This document shows, piece after piece, positions 26,225 to 34,671 of a stretch of DNA of 64,000 nt. How positions within the stretch are numbered: the first letter of the stretch is position 1; each line of letters opens with the position of its first letter. Under the pieces are notes generated by a model. It worked only from the letters and a program-made list of their open reading frames with translations, did not search any database and was not told the DNA's origin. Position numbers and translations under genes: made by a program. Origin of the DNA: JBDIAG01 sp047974565. Lineage in GTDB: Bacteria > Actinomycetota > Actinomycetes > Actinomycetales > CAWJMD01. Location of the stretch: assembly GCA_047974565.1 (NCBI GenBank), contig JBKECN010000077.1, positions 1 to 64,000 of the forward strand, in the 5' to 3' direction.

Positions 26225-26854
26225 TCACAGCAGGTCAACCGTGCCGGCTCCGGAGCGCAGCCGGGTGATCTGGTCGCGGCTGGACACGATGGCGTCCACC
26301 ACCCCGTACTCCAGTGCGTCCTGCGCGGTGAGGATCAGGTCGCGTTCGGTGTCGGCGCGAACCTGCTCGGGGGTCTTGGCGGTGTGCCGGGCCAGGATGC
26401 CCTCGAGCATGGTGCGAACCCGTTCGACCTCGACGGCTTCGACGATGAGATCCGGGATGGCACCGCGTTGCTGGGCGGCCGGAGCCCCGATGACGACCCG
26501 GCCGTGCGGAAGGATCGCGCGACTCCCGGCGGCGCCTCCGGCCAGCAGCACCGCGGCCGTCGACACGGCTTGGCCGACGCAGGTGGTGTGCACCTCGCAC
26601 CGGACGAACTGCATCGCGTCGTAGATCGCCAGCATCGAGGGGATCGATCCGCCGGGAGAATTCAGATAAAGCTGCACCGGCTCAGGGCTCTCCGACTCCA
26701 AGTGAATGAGTTGGGCGATGACGGCATTGGAGACGCCGTCATCGATGCTCGTGCCGAGATAGATGATCCGGTCGACGAGCAGCCGGCTGTACACGTCCAC
26801 GGTGCGCTCCCCCGCCGGGCCGCGGGTCGTGACGTAGGGAATCGTGTAGCTCAT
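26225..26854 (-). CDS. clpP: ClpP-family serine protease, second of a pair
   Basis: ClpP forms the proteolytic chamber served by Clp ATPases. The 209-residue product has the family core LYLNSPGGSIPSMLAIYDAM, the nucleophile region GQAVSTAAVLLAGG (Ser near residue 94), the His in ILPHGRVVIG and the Asp in VRADTERDLILTAQDALEYG. The text around His is less canonical (GRVVIGAP where most have SRVMIHQP), so this may be the divergent partner in a mixed complex. The ATG at 26854 overlaps the stop of the upstream clpP (ATGA), implying coordinated synthesis as with ClpP1/ClpP2 or ClpP3/ClpP4 pairs. Confidence 0.9.
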   Translation of the reverse strand: MSYTIPYVTTRGPAGERTVDVYSRLLVDRIIYLGTSIDDGVSNAVIAQLIHLESESPEPVQLYLNSPGGSIPSMLAIYDAMQFVRCEVHTTCVGQAVSTAAVLLAGGAAGSRAILPHGRVVIGAPAAQQRGAIPDLIVEAVEVERVRTMLEGILARHTAKTPEQVRADTERDLILTAQDALEYGVVDAIVSSRDQITRLRSGAGTVDLL

Positions 26855-27501
26855 GCTCGGCCACCCTCGACACGGGTGCGGCTCAGTCCAGATGCACCGA
26901 GTCCCACCGGATGCCTGGACGACGGCAGCACCTCGTCCAGGCTGGTGATCAGCCGGTCGACGAATCCGTACTCCACGGCCTGCGCCGCGTCGAACCATCG
27001 ATCACGTCGGGAGTCCTGCTCGACCGTCGCCACGTCCTGTCCGGTGTCCTCGGCCACCAGAGCCAGCACCGTGTCGCGGGTGGCCCGCAGGTCGTCGGCC
27101 TGGATCGCGATGTCCATGGCAGTGCCACCGATGCCGGCACTTCCCTGGTGCAGAAGCACTTTCGAATGCGCCATGGCATAGCGCTTGCCGAGGGTGCCCG
27201 AACTCAGCAGGAACTGCCCGGCGCTGTACGCCATCCCCAGGTTCACCGTGGCCACGTCGTTGGGGATCGCGCGCATGGTGTCGCGGATGGCGAGCATCCC
27301 GGGCACCGAGCCTCCCGGCGAGTTGATCAGGAGGCAGATGTCGGCGCGCGGGTCCTCGGCTGCCAGCACGATGAGCGCAGTGCACACCCGGTTGCTGTTC
27401 CAGTCCTCCAGTGGCTCACCGAGCAGGATCGTCCGGCTGTCCAGCAGCCGGCGGTAAAGGTCGTCGTCCAGGCCTGCGCCGGGGCGGTAGGTGTCGGTCA
27501 T
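26851..27501 (-). CDS. clpP: ClpP-family serine protease, first of a pair
   Basis: This 216-residue ClpP paralogue carries ICLLINSPGGSVPGMLAIRD, the nucleophile region LGMAYSAGQFLLSSG, the His in YAMAHSKVLLHQG and the Asp in VEQDSRRDRWFDAAQAVEYG, so the Ser-His-Asp triad looks complete. Its C-terminal tail (SSRHPVGLGASG...) is basic and extended. It overlaps the second clpP by 4 bases. No clpX or other Clp ATPase is adjacent. A nearby convergent XRE gene resembles known clpP regulators. Confidence 0.9.
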   Translation of the reverse strand: MTDTYRPGAGLDDDLYRRLLDSRTILLGEPLEDWNSNRVCTALIVLAAEDPRADICLLINSPGGSVPGMLAIRDTMRAIPNDVATVNLGMAYSAGQFLLSSGTLGKRYAMAHSKVLLHQGSAGIGGTAMDIAIQADDLRATRDTVLALVAEDTGQDVATVEQDSRRDRWFDAAQAVEYGFVDRLITSLDEVLPSSRHPVGLGASGLSRTRVEGGRA

Positions 27502-27640
27502 GGGTCCACGATGCGCCCGCTCGCAGCGGCCTCGGGGCCGGTGCTGCTGTGGGCAGTGCTGCTGTCAGCAGCGCGGGTACCCACGGTGGGATATACGCAG
27601 GAGGCGACGGCCGCCGAGCCTGCCAGCGCCCGGCCCCTGC

Positions 27641-28894
27641 TCAGGAGGCCACGCCATGCTGGTAGTCGCGAGGCTCCATCACCCGGGAGACCAGGTAGCC
27701 GATGACGATCCCCCAGAAGGCCGCGCTGATGTTGAAGATCGTCAGGCCGGAGATGGTGACGACGAAGGTGACCAGGGAGCCGAGGGTGTAGGAACCGCTG
27801 AAGGCCGCCACGAACGCCCCTTGCAAGGCCCGCAGCATCGCGATGCCACCCAGGGCGAGGATGAACTCCGTCGGGGTGGCGAGCATCAGCCGGGTCAAGG
27901 TCGGCGCCAGCACCGCGGTGCCCAGGGCGAGCGCCCCGTACACCAGGGCGCCGGTGTACTGCCGGTCCTTCTCCCCGCTGGAGGTGAGGATGGCATTCGT
28001 GGGGCCGGTAACGCAGGCGCTGACGGCCCCGAAGACCGCGTTCAGCAGGCTGAAAAGCCCTGATGTGGCGGCGAAGACGTTCACCGGTGGCTCGTGCCCG
28101 GCTGCCCGCAAGACAGCGATCCCCTGGCCGTTCTGCACGATCAAGACGGTGATCGCCAGTGGCACGACCAGTTCGAGCATGGCCTGGACGGTGAAGTCCG
28201 GGGCGGTGATGACTGGCGCGGCCAGCCATGGCCCGGACGAGCCGGACCACTGGAACTGGCCGGTGATGAGCACTGCGACCACGCCGATCACCAGGGCGCC
28301 GAGCACCGGCGGCATCAGCCGGGCCAGGCCGGGCAGGGCGGACAGAGCGATGAAGCCGATCACCATCGGGGCGGCGACGGCCGGGTTCGTCTGCACGGAG
28401 GTCACCAGATCGGTTCCAAAGCGCAGGAACACGGCGGCGACCATGGCCATGACGATCGGCATCGGGATCGCCCGCATCACCCGGCGCATCAACCCGGAGA
28501 GCCCCAACCCCAGGCACAGCAGGCCGGTGGCGTAGAAGGCGGCCACCACCTCCGGCCACGACAGATGCTGCAGCGAGGGGCCGAGCAGCACCGTCCCGGG
28601 AATGGACCAGGCGTAACCGAAGGGGCGTCGGTACAGCAGCGACATGGTGATCGTCGCCAGACCTGCGGACAGGAACATCCCGAAGATCCACGACGCCAGC
28701 TCCGCCCCGCTCAGCCCGCCGGCCTGGCCCACCGCCAACACCACCGCGACCGGTCCGGACGCGGAGAAGATGTAGCCGATGAGCCCGTTGGAGGCGTAGT
28801 GCGGGCCGAGGTCGCGACGCACGTCGCGCAGGCCGGCCGGCGGGCCCTCGGGCCTCTCCAGGACGTGCCGGTGCTCGGTCACGGTGGCGGACAT
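27641..28894 (-). CDS. BenE-family benzoate/H+ symporter-like transporter
   Basis: The 417-residue membrane protein has about 12 hydrophobic helices. Family-like segments include NGLIGYIFSASGPVAVVLAVG, FGYAWSIPGTVLLGPSL and SACVTGPTNAILTSSGEKDRQYTG, the last typical of BenE. BenE proteins take up benzoate and related aromatic acids in symport with protons (family knowledge). No benzoate catabolic genes are visible in this window, so the substrate is unproven. The start is ATG 28894. It lies 140 bases downstream of the clpP pair on the same strand and probably has its own promoter within the ~225-base gap toward the divergent dehydrogenase. Confidence 0.88.
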   Translation of the reverse strand: MSATVTEHRHVLERPEGPPAGLRDVRRDLGPHYASNGLIGYIFSASGPVAVVLAVGQAGGLSGAELASWIFGMFLSAGLATITMSLLYRRPFGYAWSIPGTVLLGPSLQHLSWPEVVAAFYATGLLCLGLGLSGLMRRVMRAIPMPIVMAMVAAVFLRFGTDLVTSVQTNPAVAAPMVIGFIALSALPGLARLMPPVLGALVIGVVAVLITGQFQWSGSSGPWLAAPVITAPDFTVQAMLELVVPLAITVLIVQNGQGIAVLRAAGHEPPVNVFAATSGLFSLLNAVFGAVSACVTGPTNAILTSSGEKDRQYTGALVYGALALGTAVLAPTLTRLMLATPTEFILALGGIAMLRALQGAFVAAFSGSYTLGSLVTFVVTISGLTIFNISAAFWGIVIGYLVSRVMEPRDYQHGVAS

Positions 28895-29119
28895 CGGTGT
28901 CGTGCTCCTACGGGTGTGCTGGCTCCGGAATCGAATCCCGGTCCCACGACGCCCGGGCCACCTCATCACACCATCGATCTCGCCGAGGGGCAGCACCCTG
29001 GTCGCCCAGTAGAACCTGGGGTGGGGGTACCCGGGTGGCCCAGGGTGGGCGATACCAGGGTGAGGCGCGGGTGGAGGGGATCGCCCCGCGCATGCCGACT
29101 CGCCCGGGTGAATGATGAG

Positions 29120-29908
29120 ATGGACGCCATGACGAACCAGACCATGCAGCAGCCCTCGCCCACCCGTCGGCGTGCAGTCGTGACGGGAGCGAGTTCGGGG
29201 ATCGGCGCGGCCACGGTGCGTCAACTCGTGGCCGACGGCTGGTCGGTGCTTGCGGTGGCCCGGCGTCAGGAACGCCTGGACGCCCTGGCCGCCGAGACCG
29301 GGTGCGACATCCTGGCCGCGGACATCACCTCCGACCAGGACGTGGCCCGGATCGTGCAGGCCGCCGGGCCGGACGCAACCACCCTGGTCAACAACGCCGG
29401 CGGGGCCCGCGGCACCGAGACCGTCGCCGAGGCGGACCTGGACAAGTGGCAGTGGATGTACGACGCGAACGTGCTGGGCACGGTGCGCCTGACCAAGGCG
29501 ATGCTCCCGGTGATTCGCTCGGCCGGTGGAGGCACTCTGCTGTTCGTCTCCTCGATCGCCGGACACCTCACCTACGAGGGCGGTGCCGGGTACTGCGCCG
29601 CCAAGCACGCCGAGACCGTCATCGCCGAGACCCTGCGGTTGGAACTCAACGGTGAGCCGATCCGGGTGATCGAGATCGACCCCGGGCTGGTACACACCGA
29701 GGAGTTCTCGCTGCGCCGCCTCGGTGGGGACCAGGCTGCTGCGGACAAGGTTTACGCCGGCGTCCCCGATCCTCTTGTCGCCGACGATGTGGCCGATGCC
29801 ATCGTCTGGACACTGACCCGTCCCGCCCACGTCAACATCGACCAACTGGTGATCAAGCCGGTGGCGCAGGCCGCCCCGCACAAGACCCATCGCGTCCCGC
29901 AGAGCTGA
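29120..29908 (+). CDS. Short-chain dehydrogenase, YdfG-like
   Basis: This 262-residue SDR has the NAD(P)-binding TGASSGIGAATV near residue 25, VVNNAGG-type motif (LVNNAGGARG), Ser in VSSIAGHLTY and the catalytic YCAAKHA with Tyr-x-x-x-Lys. The text IEIDPGLVHTEEFSLRRLGGD is typical of the YdfG group, NADP-dependent 3-hydroxy acid/serine dehydrogenases. ATG 29120 and ATG 29129 are both possible; the first is preceded by GATGAG. It is transcribed alone and divergently from the BenE gene. The substrate is unknown. Confidence 0.88.
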   Translation: MDAMTNQTMQQPSPTRRRAVVTGASSGIGAATVRQLVADGWSVLAVARRQERLDALAAETGCDILAADITSDQDVARIVQAAGPDATTLVNNAGGARGTETVAEADLDKWQWMYDANVLGTVRLTKAMLPVIRSAGGGTLLFVSSIAGHLTYEGGAGYCAAKHAETVIAETLRLELNGEPIRVIEIDPGLVHTEEFSLRRLGGDQAAADKVYAGVPDPLVADDVADAIVWTLTRPAHVNIDQLVIKPVAQAAPHKTHRVPQS

Positions 29909-30043
29909 TCTGCCTCACCCGGCGAATGCGCGAACCTTGGTGAGCCCCTACCAGACTGACCCCTGACAGACACGTCACATAACAACTCAACTCACACCAG
30001 CGTGTCGGCTTTGGTTGGTGGGCGCCGACCTTACCGTCGTGGC

Positions 30044-30214
30044 ATGGACGAGCAGAACGCCGAGGCGCAAGCACTACCGGCACGGACCTTGGTCGACACC
30101 CGGCAGGATGTACGCCCCTCTTCGGCCAACCCGCGGGACCAGATGACGGGCGAGGAACTCACCTCGGACGACCTGGAACGCACCCTGGCGGCGCTGCGCA
30201 GCGTACGGGTCTGA
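30044..30214 (+). CDS. Small hypothetical protein, 56 residues
   Basis: A short acidic frame (MDEQNAEAQALPARTLVDTR... ending LERTLAALRSVRV) starts at ATG 30044 and is followed 12 bases after its stop by a good terminator hairpin with a T-run, which argues that the frame is transcribed as a unit. Codon use matches the neighbours. There is no signal peptide, membrane segment or recognisable domain. An upstream GTG at 30002 would add 14 residues. Confidence 0.5.
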   Translation: MDEQNAEAQALPARTLVDTRQDVRPSSANPRDQMTGEELTSDDLERTLAALRSVRV

Positions 30215-30226
30215 GTCCCCCCTCAG

Positions 30227-30245
30227 GCCGGGCCCCCGGCTTTTT
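30227..30245 (+). terminator. Rho-independent terminator
   Basis: GCCGGG and CCCGGC pair across CC, directly followed by TTTTT, twelve bases after the stop of the small frame at 30044-30214 and just before the convergent TetR stop. This is the cleanest intrinsic terminator I see in the window. Confidence 0.85.
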
Positions 30246-30274
30246 GATCCGATGCCTACGGCCCGGCTAGGGCC

Positions 30275-30997
30275 TTACCCAGACACATCCGGATCCACAC
30301 CAGCCGCTTGCTGGCGCAGGTTGATGAGCCGGGCAAGCCACGACGTGAACAATTGCGTCTCGGGTTGGCCAAGGGCCTCAGGATTGGCGGCGGCATACTC
30401 GAGCAGGTCATACGCCCCAGGTGCTTCTTGACGCAGCATGGGACCCGTCCCGGTGATGGCGCTCAGGGCGCCCTCGCGCACCGCGACGGAGAGCGGACGG
30501 TCCTCTCCCAGGATGATCTGACGAAGAGTGACGCCGATGTTCGTGACCAGCACGTGAGCTGCGGCTTGCTCGGCGGGCACCACTAACCTTCCCTGCTCAC
30601 TGGCCCTGCGGGTGAGTTCGCGCAGGAGTTCACTCGGCCGTGATTGCGGCGCCGGCGAGTACCCGGGACGCACCGTGCCGTACATGAGGACGTAGAAACC
30701 CGGGTTGGCCAGGCCGAAGGCCACGTGGGTATCCCATCCCTGCCGAAGATCCTGGACGGGATCTCCCGAGCTCTCGGCTTCGGCCTTCTCGGCGAGATAC
30801 AGGTCGAACCCTCGCTCGACGACCGCGTCGAGAAGACCCTGCTTGTTGCCGAAGAAGTGGTACAAGGTTGGCATCTTCACCCCAACTCGGTCACAGATGG
30901 CCCGCAGCGAGACGTCCTGACCTGGGGAGGCCGCGATCAACTCAGCGGCAGCGTCCAACAGCCGACTCCGGGTCGCCCCCGACTCCTCCGGCGCCAT
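30275..30997 (-). CDS. TetR-family transcriptional repressor
   Basis: The 240-residue product has the N-terminal TetR HTH (TRSRLLDAAAELIAASPGQD, then VSLRAICDRVGVKMPTLYHFFGNKQGLLDAVV in pieces) and an alpha-helical ligand-binding C-terminus. It is divergent from a short-chain dehydrogenase gene, with 66 bases between the two starts. An A/T-rich imperfect palindrome sits in that gap and is the likely operator, so the repressor probably controls itself and the dehydrogenase-SnoaL operon. The inducer is unknown. Confidence 0.9.
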   Translation of the reverse strand: MAPEESGATRSRLLDAAAELIAASPGQDVSLRAICDRVGVKMPTLYHFFGNKQGLLDAVVERGFDLYLAEKAEAESSGDPVQDLRQGWDTHVAFGLANPGFYVLMYGTVRPGYSPAPQSRPSELLRELTRRASEQGRLVVPAEQAAAHVLVTNIGVTLRQIILGEDRPLSVAVREGALSAITGTGPMLRQEAPGAYDLLEYAAANPEALGQPETQLFTSWLARLINLRQQAAGVDPDVSG

Positions 30998-31017
30998 CTG
31001 GTCATCCTAGGCTGTAT

Positions 31018-31043
31018 CGATGGTATACATATACATATCATCG
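31018..31043. promoter_or_regulatory. Probable TetR operator palindrome
   Basis: Outer arms CGATG and CATCG and inner arms GTATA and TATAC surround a centre near 31030, giving a 26-base imperfect palindrome. It is strikingly A/T-rich for this DNA and lies midway between the divergent TetR and dehydrogenase starts, the usual place for a TetR operator that blocks both promoters. Confidence 0.75.
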
Positions 31044-31063
31044 AAATATCGAGGAGTTGGCAC

Positions 31064-31834
31064 ATGACACTTCCTTCCAAGCAAACGGCAGACCTGACCG
31101 ACAAGAACGTCCTCGTCGCAGCGGGAGCCAAGAACCTCGGCGGCCTGATCAGCCGCCGCGTGGCGGCCGCCGGAGCCAATGTGGCCATCCACTACAACTC
31201 CGACTCGACCGAACGCCAGGCCCAGGAGACTCTCGCGGACGTGGAGCTTCTGGGCGCTCGAGGAGTGCTGTTGCGTGGTGACCTCACCCGGCCGGCGAAC
31301 GTGCGGACACTCTTCGGCGATGCCGAGGCCGCCCTGGGCCCGATCGACGTCGCGGTCAACACCGTGGGAAAGGTGCTGCGTAAGCCCATCGTCGACACCA
31401 CCGAAGACGAGTACGACTCGATGTTCGACATCAACGCCAAGGCCGCCTACTTCTTCATCAAGGAAGCGGGTCTGCACCTGGCCGACGGGGGGAAGATCAT
31501 CACGATCGTCACGTCGCTGCTGGCGGCATTCACCGACGGCTACTCGACATACGCCGGGGGGAAATCCCCGGTCGAGCACTTCACCCGGGCCGCTGCCAAG
31601 GAGTTCGCCAGCCGCGGTATCTCGGTTACCGCGGTGGCGCCAGGCCCGATGGATACCCCGTTCTTCTATGGTCAGGAGACGCCAGAACGGGTCGCCTTCC
31701 ACAAGTCTCAAGCCATGGGCAACCAGTTGACCTCCATCGAGGACATCGCACCCATCGTCACCTTCCTGGCCACCGACGGTTGGTGGATCACCGGGCAGAC
31801 AATCTTCGCTAACGGCGGCTACACGACCCGTTGA
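31064..31834 (+). CDS. Short-chain dehydrogenase/reductase
   Basis: This 256-residue SDR shows VLVAAGAKNLGGLISRRVA near residue 15, where the usual TGxxxGIG glycine motif is replaced by AGAKNLGG. Other elements are INAKAAYFFIKEA, catalytic Ser in VTSLLAAFT, YAGGKSPVEHF (Tyr-x-x-x-Lys) and VAPGPMDTPFFYG. The altered cofactor loop resembles some ketoacyl-reductase-like SDRs. The start is ATG 31064, with GAGGAG at 31051-31056. It lies next to the TetR operator and 33 bases before a SnoaL-like gene, forming a small regulated operon. The reaction is not predictable. Confidence 0.88.
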   Translation: MTLPSKQTADLTDKNVLVAAGAKNLGGLISRRVAAAGANVAIHYNSDSTERQAQETLADVELLGARGVLLRGDLTRPANVRTLFGDAEAALGPIDVAVNTVGKVLRKPIVDTTEDEYDSMFDINAKAAYFFIKEAGLHLADGGKIITIVTSLLAAFTDGYSTYAGGKSPVEHFTRAAAKEFASRGISVTAVAPGPMDTPFFYGQETPERVAFHKSQAMGNQLTSIEDIAPIVTFLATDGWWITGQTIFANGGYTTR

Positions 31835-31867
31835 ACCAGGCCCCTCACCTAGAAAGCACACAACGAT

Positions 31868-32200
31868 ATGACTAGCAATCCCGTCATCCCAGAGCCCGTC
31901 GCCTCCTTCATTCAGAAGGTGAACGACCATGATCAGACAGGTTTTCTCGACGCCTTCACCGACGACGGCGTGGTCGATGACTGGGGGCGAACCTTCACCG
32001 GCAGGCAGGAGATCGCCGGGTGGAGCGAGGTGGAGTTCATCGGCTCCAAGGGCGTGTTGACCGTGGAGAAGGTCAGCGTCGCCGGCAGCCAGGTCACGGT
32101 GGAGGGCGACTGGCGCTCGAACCATGCCAACGGGCAGTCGAGGTTCGTCTTCGAGGTCGCCGACGACAAACTCTCCAGGATGACCATCCGGCAAGGTTGA
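31868..32200 (+). CDS. SnoaL/NTF2-like protein
   Basis: The 110-residue product fits the cone-shaped NTF2/SnoaL fold: VASFIQKVNDHDQTGFLDAF, TDDGVVDDWGRTFTGRQEIAGW, and beta strands ending ESxLSRMTIRQ-like text (DKLSRMTIRQG). Such proteins act as isomerases, cyclases or ligand binders, and some are small stress proteins. It follows the TetR-controlled dehydrogenase by 33 bases and is presumably co-transcribed. Confidence 0.8.
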   Translation: MTSNPVIPEPVASFIQKVNDHDQTGFLDAFTDDGVVDDWGRTFTGRQEIAGWSEVEFIGSKGVLTVEKVSVAGSQVTVEGDWRSNHANGQSRFVFEVADDKLSRMTIRQG

Positions 32201-32304
32201 GGCCCGCGCAGCACGCGCCCCGGAAGTGCCCAGCCCTTGTGCAGGGCCGTCACCGGTTGCCAGGTTCGTGAGCCGCCCCCGCGGGCCCTACGCTTGAGCG
32301 CGCT

Positions 32305-34098
32305 ATGGCACATCTACTGGGGGCCGAGGCCCTGCACCTGGAGTTCCCCACCACCGTCGTCTTCGACTCGGTCTCCCTCGGCGTGGACGAAGGCGACCGG
32401 ATCGGCGTGGTCGGACGCAACGGCGACGGCAAGTCGAGCCTGCTGGCGATGCTGTCCGGTGCCTTGGAGCCACAGTCGGGGCGGGTGACCCGGCGCAGCG
32501 GGGTGCGCTTCGGGGTGCTCGGCCAGGGTGACGACCTCGACCCGGCCATGACGGTGGCCGAGACGATCGTCGGTGATCGTCCCGAACATGAATGGGCCGG
32601 GGACCCCCGGATCCGCGAGGTGATCGCCGGACTCGTCGCCGACATCGCCTGGCAGGCGCGCACCGCGGACCTCAGCGGTGGCCAGCGTCGCCGGGTGGCC
32701 CTGGCTGCCCTGCTGGTCGGTGACTGGGACCTCATCGCGCTCGACGAGCCGACGAACCACCTCGACGTCGAAGGCATCTCCTGGCTCGCCGAGCACCTCA
32801 AGCGGCGGTGGAGTGCGTCGGCGGGTGGCCTGCTCGTCATCACCCACGACAGGTGGTTCCTGGACGAGGTGTGCACCCGCACCTGGGAGGTGCACGACGG
32901 CATCGTCGAGCCCTTCGAGGGTGGGTACGCCGCCTACGTGCTGCAGCGGGTCGAGCGTGATCGGATCGCGGCGTCCGCCGAGACCAAGCGGCAGAACCTC
33001 ATGCGCAAGGAACTGGCCTGGCTGCGACGGGGCCCACCGGCCCGCACGTCCAAGCCAAGGTTCCGGATCGAGGCCGCCAACGCTCTCATCGCCGATGTGC
33101 CTCCAGTGCGTAACCCCGTTGAGCTGCAACGCCTTGCAGTGGCCCGGCTGGGCAAGGACGTGGTTGACATCGAGGACGCCGGAGTGAGTTTCGGCGACCA
33201 CGAAGTGCTGCGCGAAGTGACCTGGCGGATCGGCCCAGGCGAACGCACCGGGATCCTCGGCGCCAACGGGGCCGGCAAGTCCACCCTGCTCGGTCTGGTC
33301 ACCGGGTCAATAACCCCGACGAGCGGACGGGTCAAGCGGGGCAAGACCGTCCGGGTCGCGATGCTCGACCAGCAGTTCAGTCAACTGGACGAGATCCGCG
33401 CCGACCGGGTGCGCGAGGTCCTCGCCCGCACCAAGACCACCTTCACCATCGAGGGCCGGGACACCACCCCGGCGCAACTGCTCGAACGCCTGGGCTTTGC
33501 ACGCGAACATCTCTCGGCCCGGGTCGAGGATCTGTCCGGTGGCCAGAAACGACGGTTGCAACTGCTCATGCTGCTGCTCTCCGAGCCGAACGTCATCGTC
33601 CTGGACGAGCCGACCAATGACGTCGACGCGGACATGCTGGCGGCCACCGAAGACCTACTCGACTCGTGGCCCGGCACCCTCATCGTCGTCTCGCACGACC
33701 GGTACCTGCTCGAGCGGGTCACCGACCAGCAGTACGCGATCCTGGACGGGCGGCTGCGGCACGTCCCGGGCGGTGTCGATGAGTATCTGCGGCTGCGGCA
33801 CGAGCAGGGCACGTCGCCCGTGAGCTTCTCGGGCGGCACCGCTGAGCCCACGCCGGCGCGTGGCCCGGACACGCTGACCGGGGCGGACCGGCGTGCCACT
33901 CAGAAGGAGATCGCCTCCATCGAGCGGCAATTGGACAAGCTGCACGCCCGGGTGCAGAAGGCTCACCAGCAGATGGTCGAACACGATCAGAGCGACTATG
34001 CAGGCCTGCTGAAGATCGGCGACGACCTCAAACGGCTCGAGGCGGAGGCCGGTGGCCTGGAGGAGCGCTGGCTGGAACTCTCCGATCTGCTGGAGTGA
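32305..34098 (+). CDS. ABC-F family ATPase
   Basis: The 597-residue protein has two ABC ATPase domains and no membrane segment, the hallmark of ABC-F ribosome-acting proteins. Domain 1: GRNGDGKSS, DLSGGQRRR, IALDEPTNHLD. Domain 2: GANGAGKST, DLSGGQKRR, IVLDEPTNDVD. The linker between them (RIAASAETKRQNLMRKELAWLRRGPPAR in pieces) and the C-terminal coiled coil (EIASIERQLDKLHARVQKAHQ) resemble the Uup group, which acts in translation or DNA precision. Resistance-type function cannot be excluded. The start is ATG 32305, about 100 bases after the SnoaL-like gene. Confidence 0.93.
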   Translation: MAHLLGAEALHLEFPTTVVFDSVSLGVDEGDRIGVVGRNGDGKSSLLAMLSGALEPQSGRVTRRSGVRFGVLGQGDDLDPAMTVAETIVGDRPEHEWAGDPRIREVIAGLVADIAWQARTADLSGGQRRRVALAALLVGDWDLIALDEPTNHLDVEGISWLAEHLKRRWSASAGGLLVITHDRWFLDEVCTRTWEVHDGIVEPFEGGYAAYVLQRVERDRIAASAETKRQNLMRKELAWLRRGPPARTSKPRFRIEAANALIADVPPVRNPVELQRLAVARLGKDVVDIEDAGVSFGDHEVLREVTWRIGPGERTGILGANGAGKSTLLGLVTGSITPTSGRVKRGKTVRVAMLDQQFSQLDEIRADRVREVLARTKTTFTIEGRDTTPAQLLERLGFAREHLSARVEDLSGGQKRRLQLLMLLLSEPNVIVLDEPTNDVDADMLAATEDLLDSWPGTLIVVSHDRYLLERVTDQQYAILDGRLRHVPGGVDEYLRLRHEQGTSPVSFSGGTAEPTPARGPDTLTGADRRATQKEIASIERQLDKLHARVQKAHQQMVEHDQSDYAGLLKIGDDLKRLEAEAGGLEERWLELSDLLE

Positions 34099-34175
34099 CC
34101 TGGAAGGCGATACGTCATGGGCACGGGCGGGCGACAGGGCGATCCGTCACCCGATGGCAGGCACCCGTTGCGCGC

Positions 34176-34619
34176 TCATTGCTGTTGCTGCCGTGTCGCT
34201 TCCACGTGTAGCGCGGCGACGGCGAGTTCGTGGTCCTGAGTCGACTCCAGCCCGGAGACGGCCAGAACCCCGACCACACACCCACTCACCACGATCGGCA
34301 CCGCACCTCCGTACGGGGCGTACTCGCCGCGAGTCAGCGCGAAGTCCTCGAAGAAGGCGGGATTGTGCTGCACCAGATCGTGGTAAACGGCCAGCGACGA
34401 GCGAGCGAAGCGCCTGACCACCCGGGACTTGCGTTCGGCCCACCCGTCGTTGTCGGCGCTGGTTCCGGGCATGGCGGCGTGGAATACCCGCTGCTCGCCG
34501 AGGGTGATGCTCACCACGACGGCGTGGCCGTCGCGACGACACGTCTCGACCAGGGCCCTTCCGAGCTGCCAGGCCTCGTCGTGGCCGAAGCGGGTCAACT
34601 GTACGGGTTCATGGTTCAT
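34176..34619 (-). CDS. UPF0303 / HbpS-like (GlcG-fold) protein
   Basis: The 147-residue product matches the heme-binding-degrading HbpS/GlcG fold family (UPF0303): WQLGRALVETCRRDGHAVVV, ERKSRVVRRFARSSLAVYHDL, EYAPYGGAVPIVVSGCVVGVLAVSGL and DHELAVAALH. Members bind or stabilise small ligands, including heme in some cases; function here is unproven. It ends in a Gln run. It sits 52 bases after the zinc-less oxidoreductase on the same strand, so the two may be co-transcribed. Confidence 0.8.
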   Translation of the reverse strand: MNHEPVQLTRFGHDEAWQLGRALVETCRRDGHAVVVSITLGEQRVFHAAMPGTSADNDGWAERKSRVVRRFARSSLAVYHDLVQHNPAFFEDFALTRGEYAPYGGAVPIVVSGCVVGVLAVSGLESTQDHELAVAALHVEATRQQQQ

Positions 34620-34671
34620 CTGCTGTTCCCCTTGTCGATCAGTGTGGTTGACCACGGTCCTGGCGGAGTGC

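Noticed and set aside
25447..26238. Minus-strand coding frame across the regulator and the three-copy repeat
   Set aside because: It is antisense to the regulator and its amino-acid repeats (KCVCETQ, YGNESVRR) only mirror the DNA repeat. No family motif is present.
28094..29119. Long N-terminal extension of the YdfG-like dehydrogenase
   Set aside because: It is antisense to the BenE transporter; the NAD(P)-binding motif sits about 25 residues after ATG 29120, as expected.
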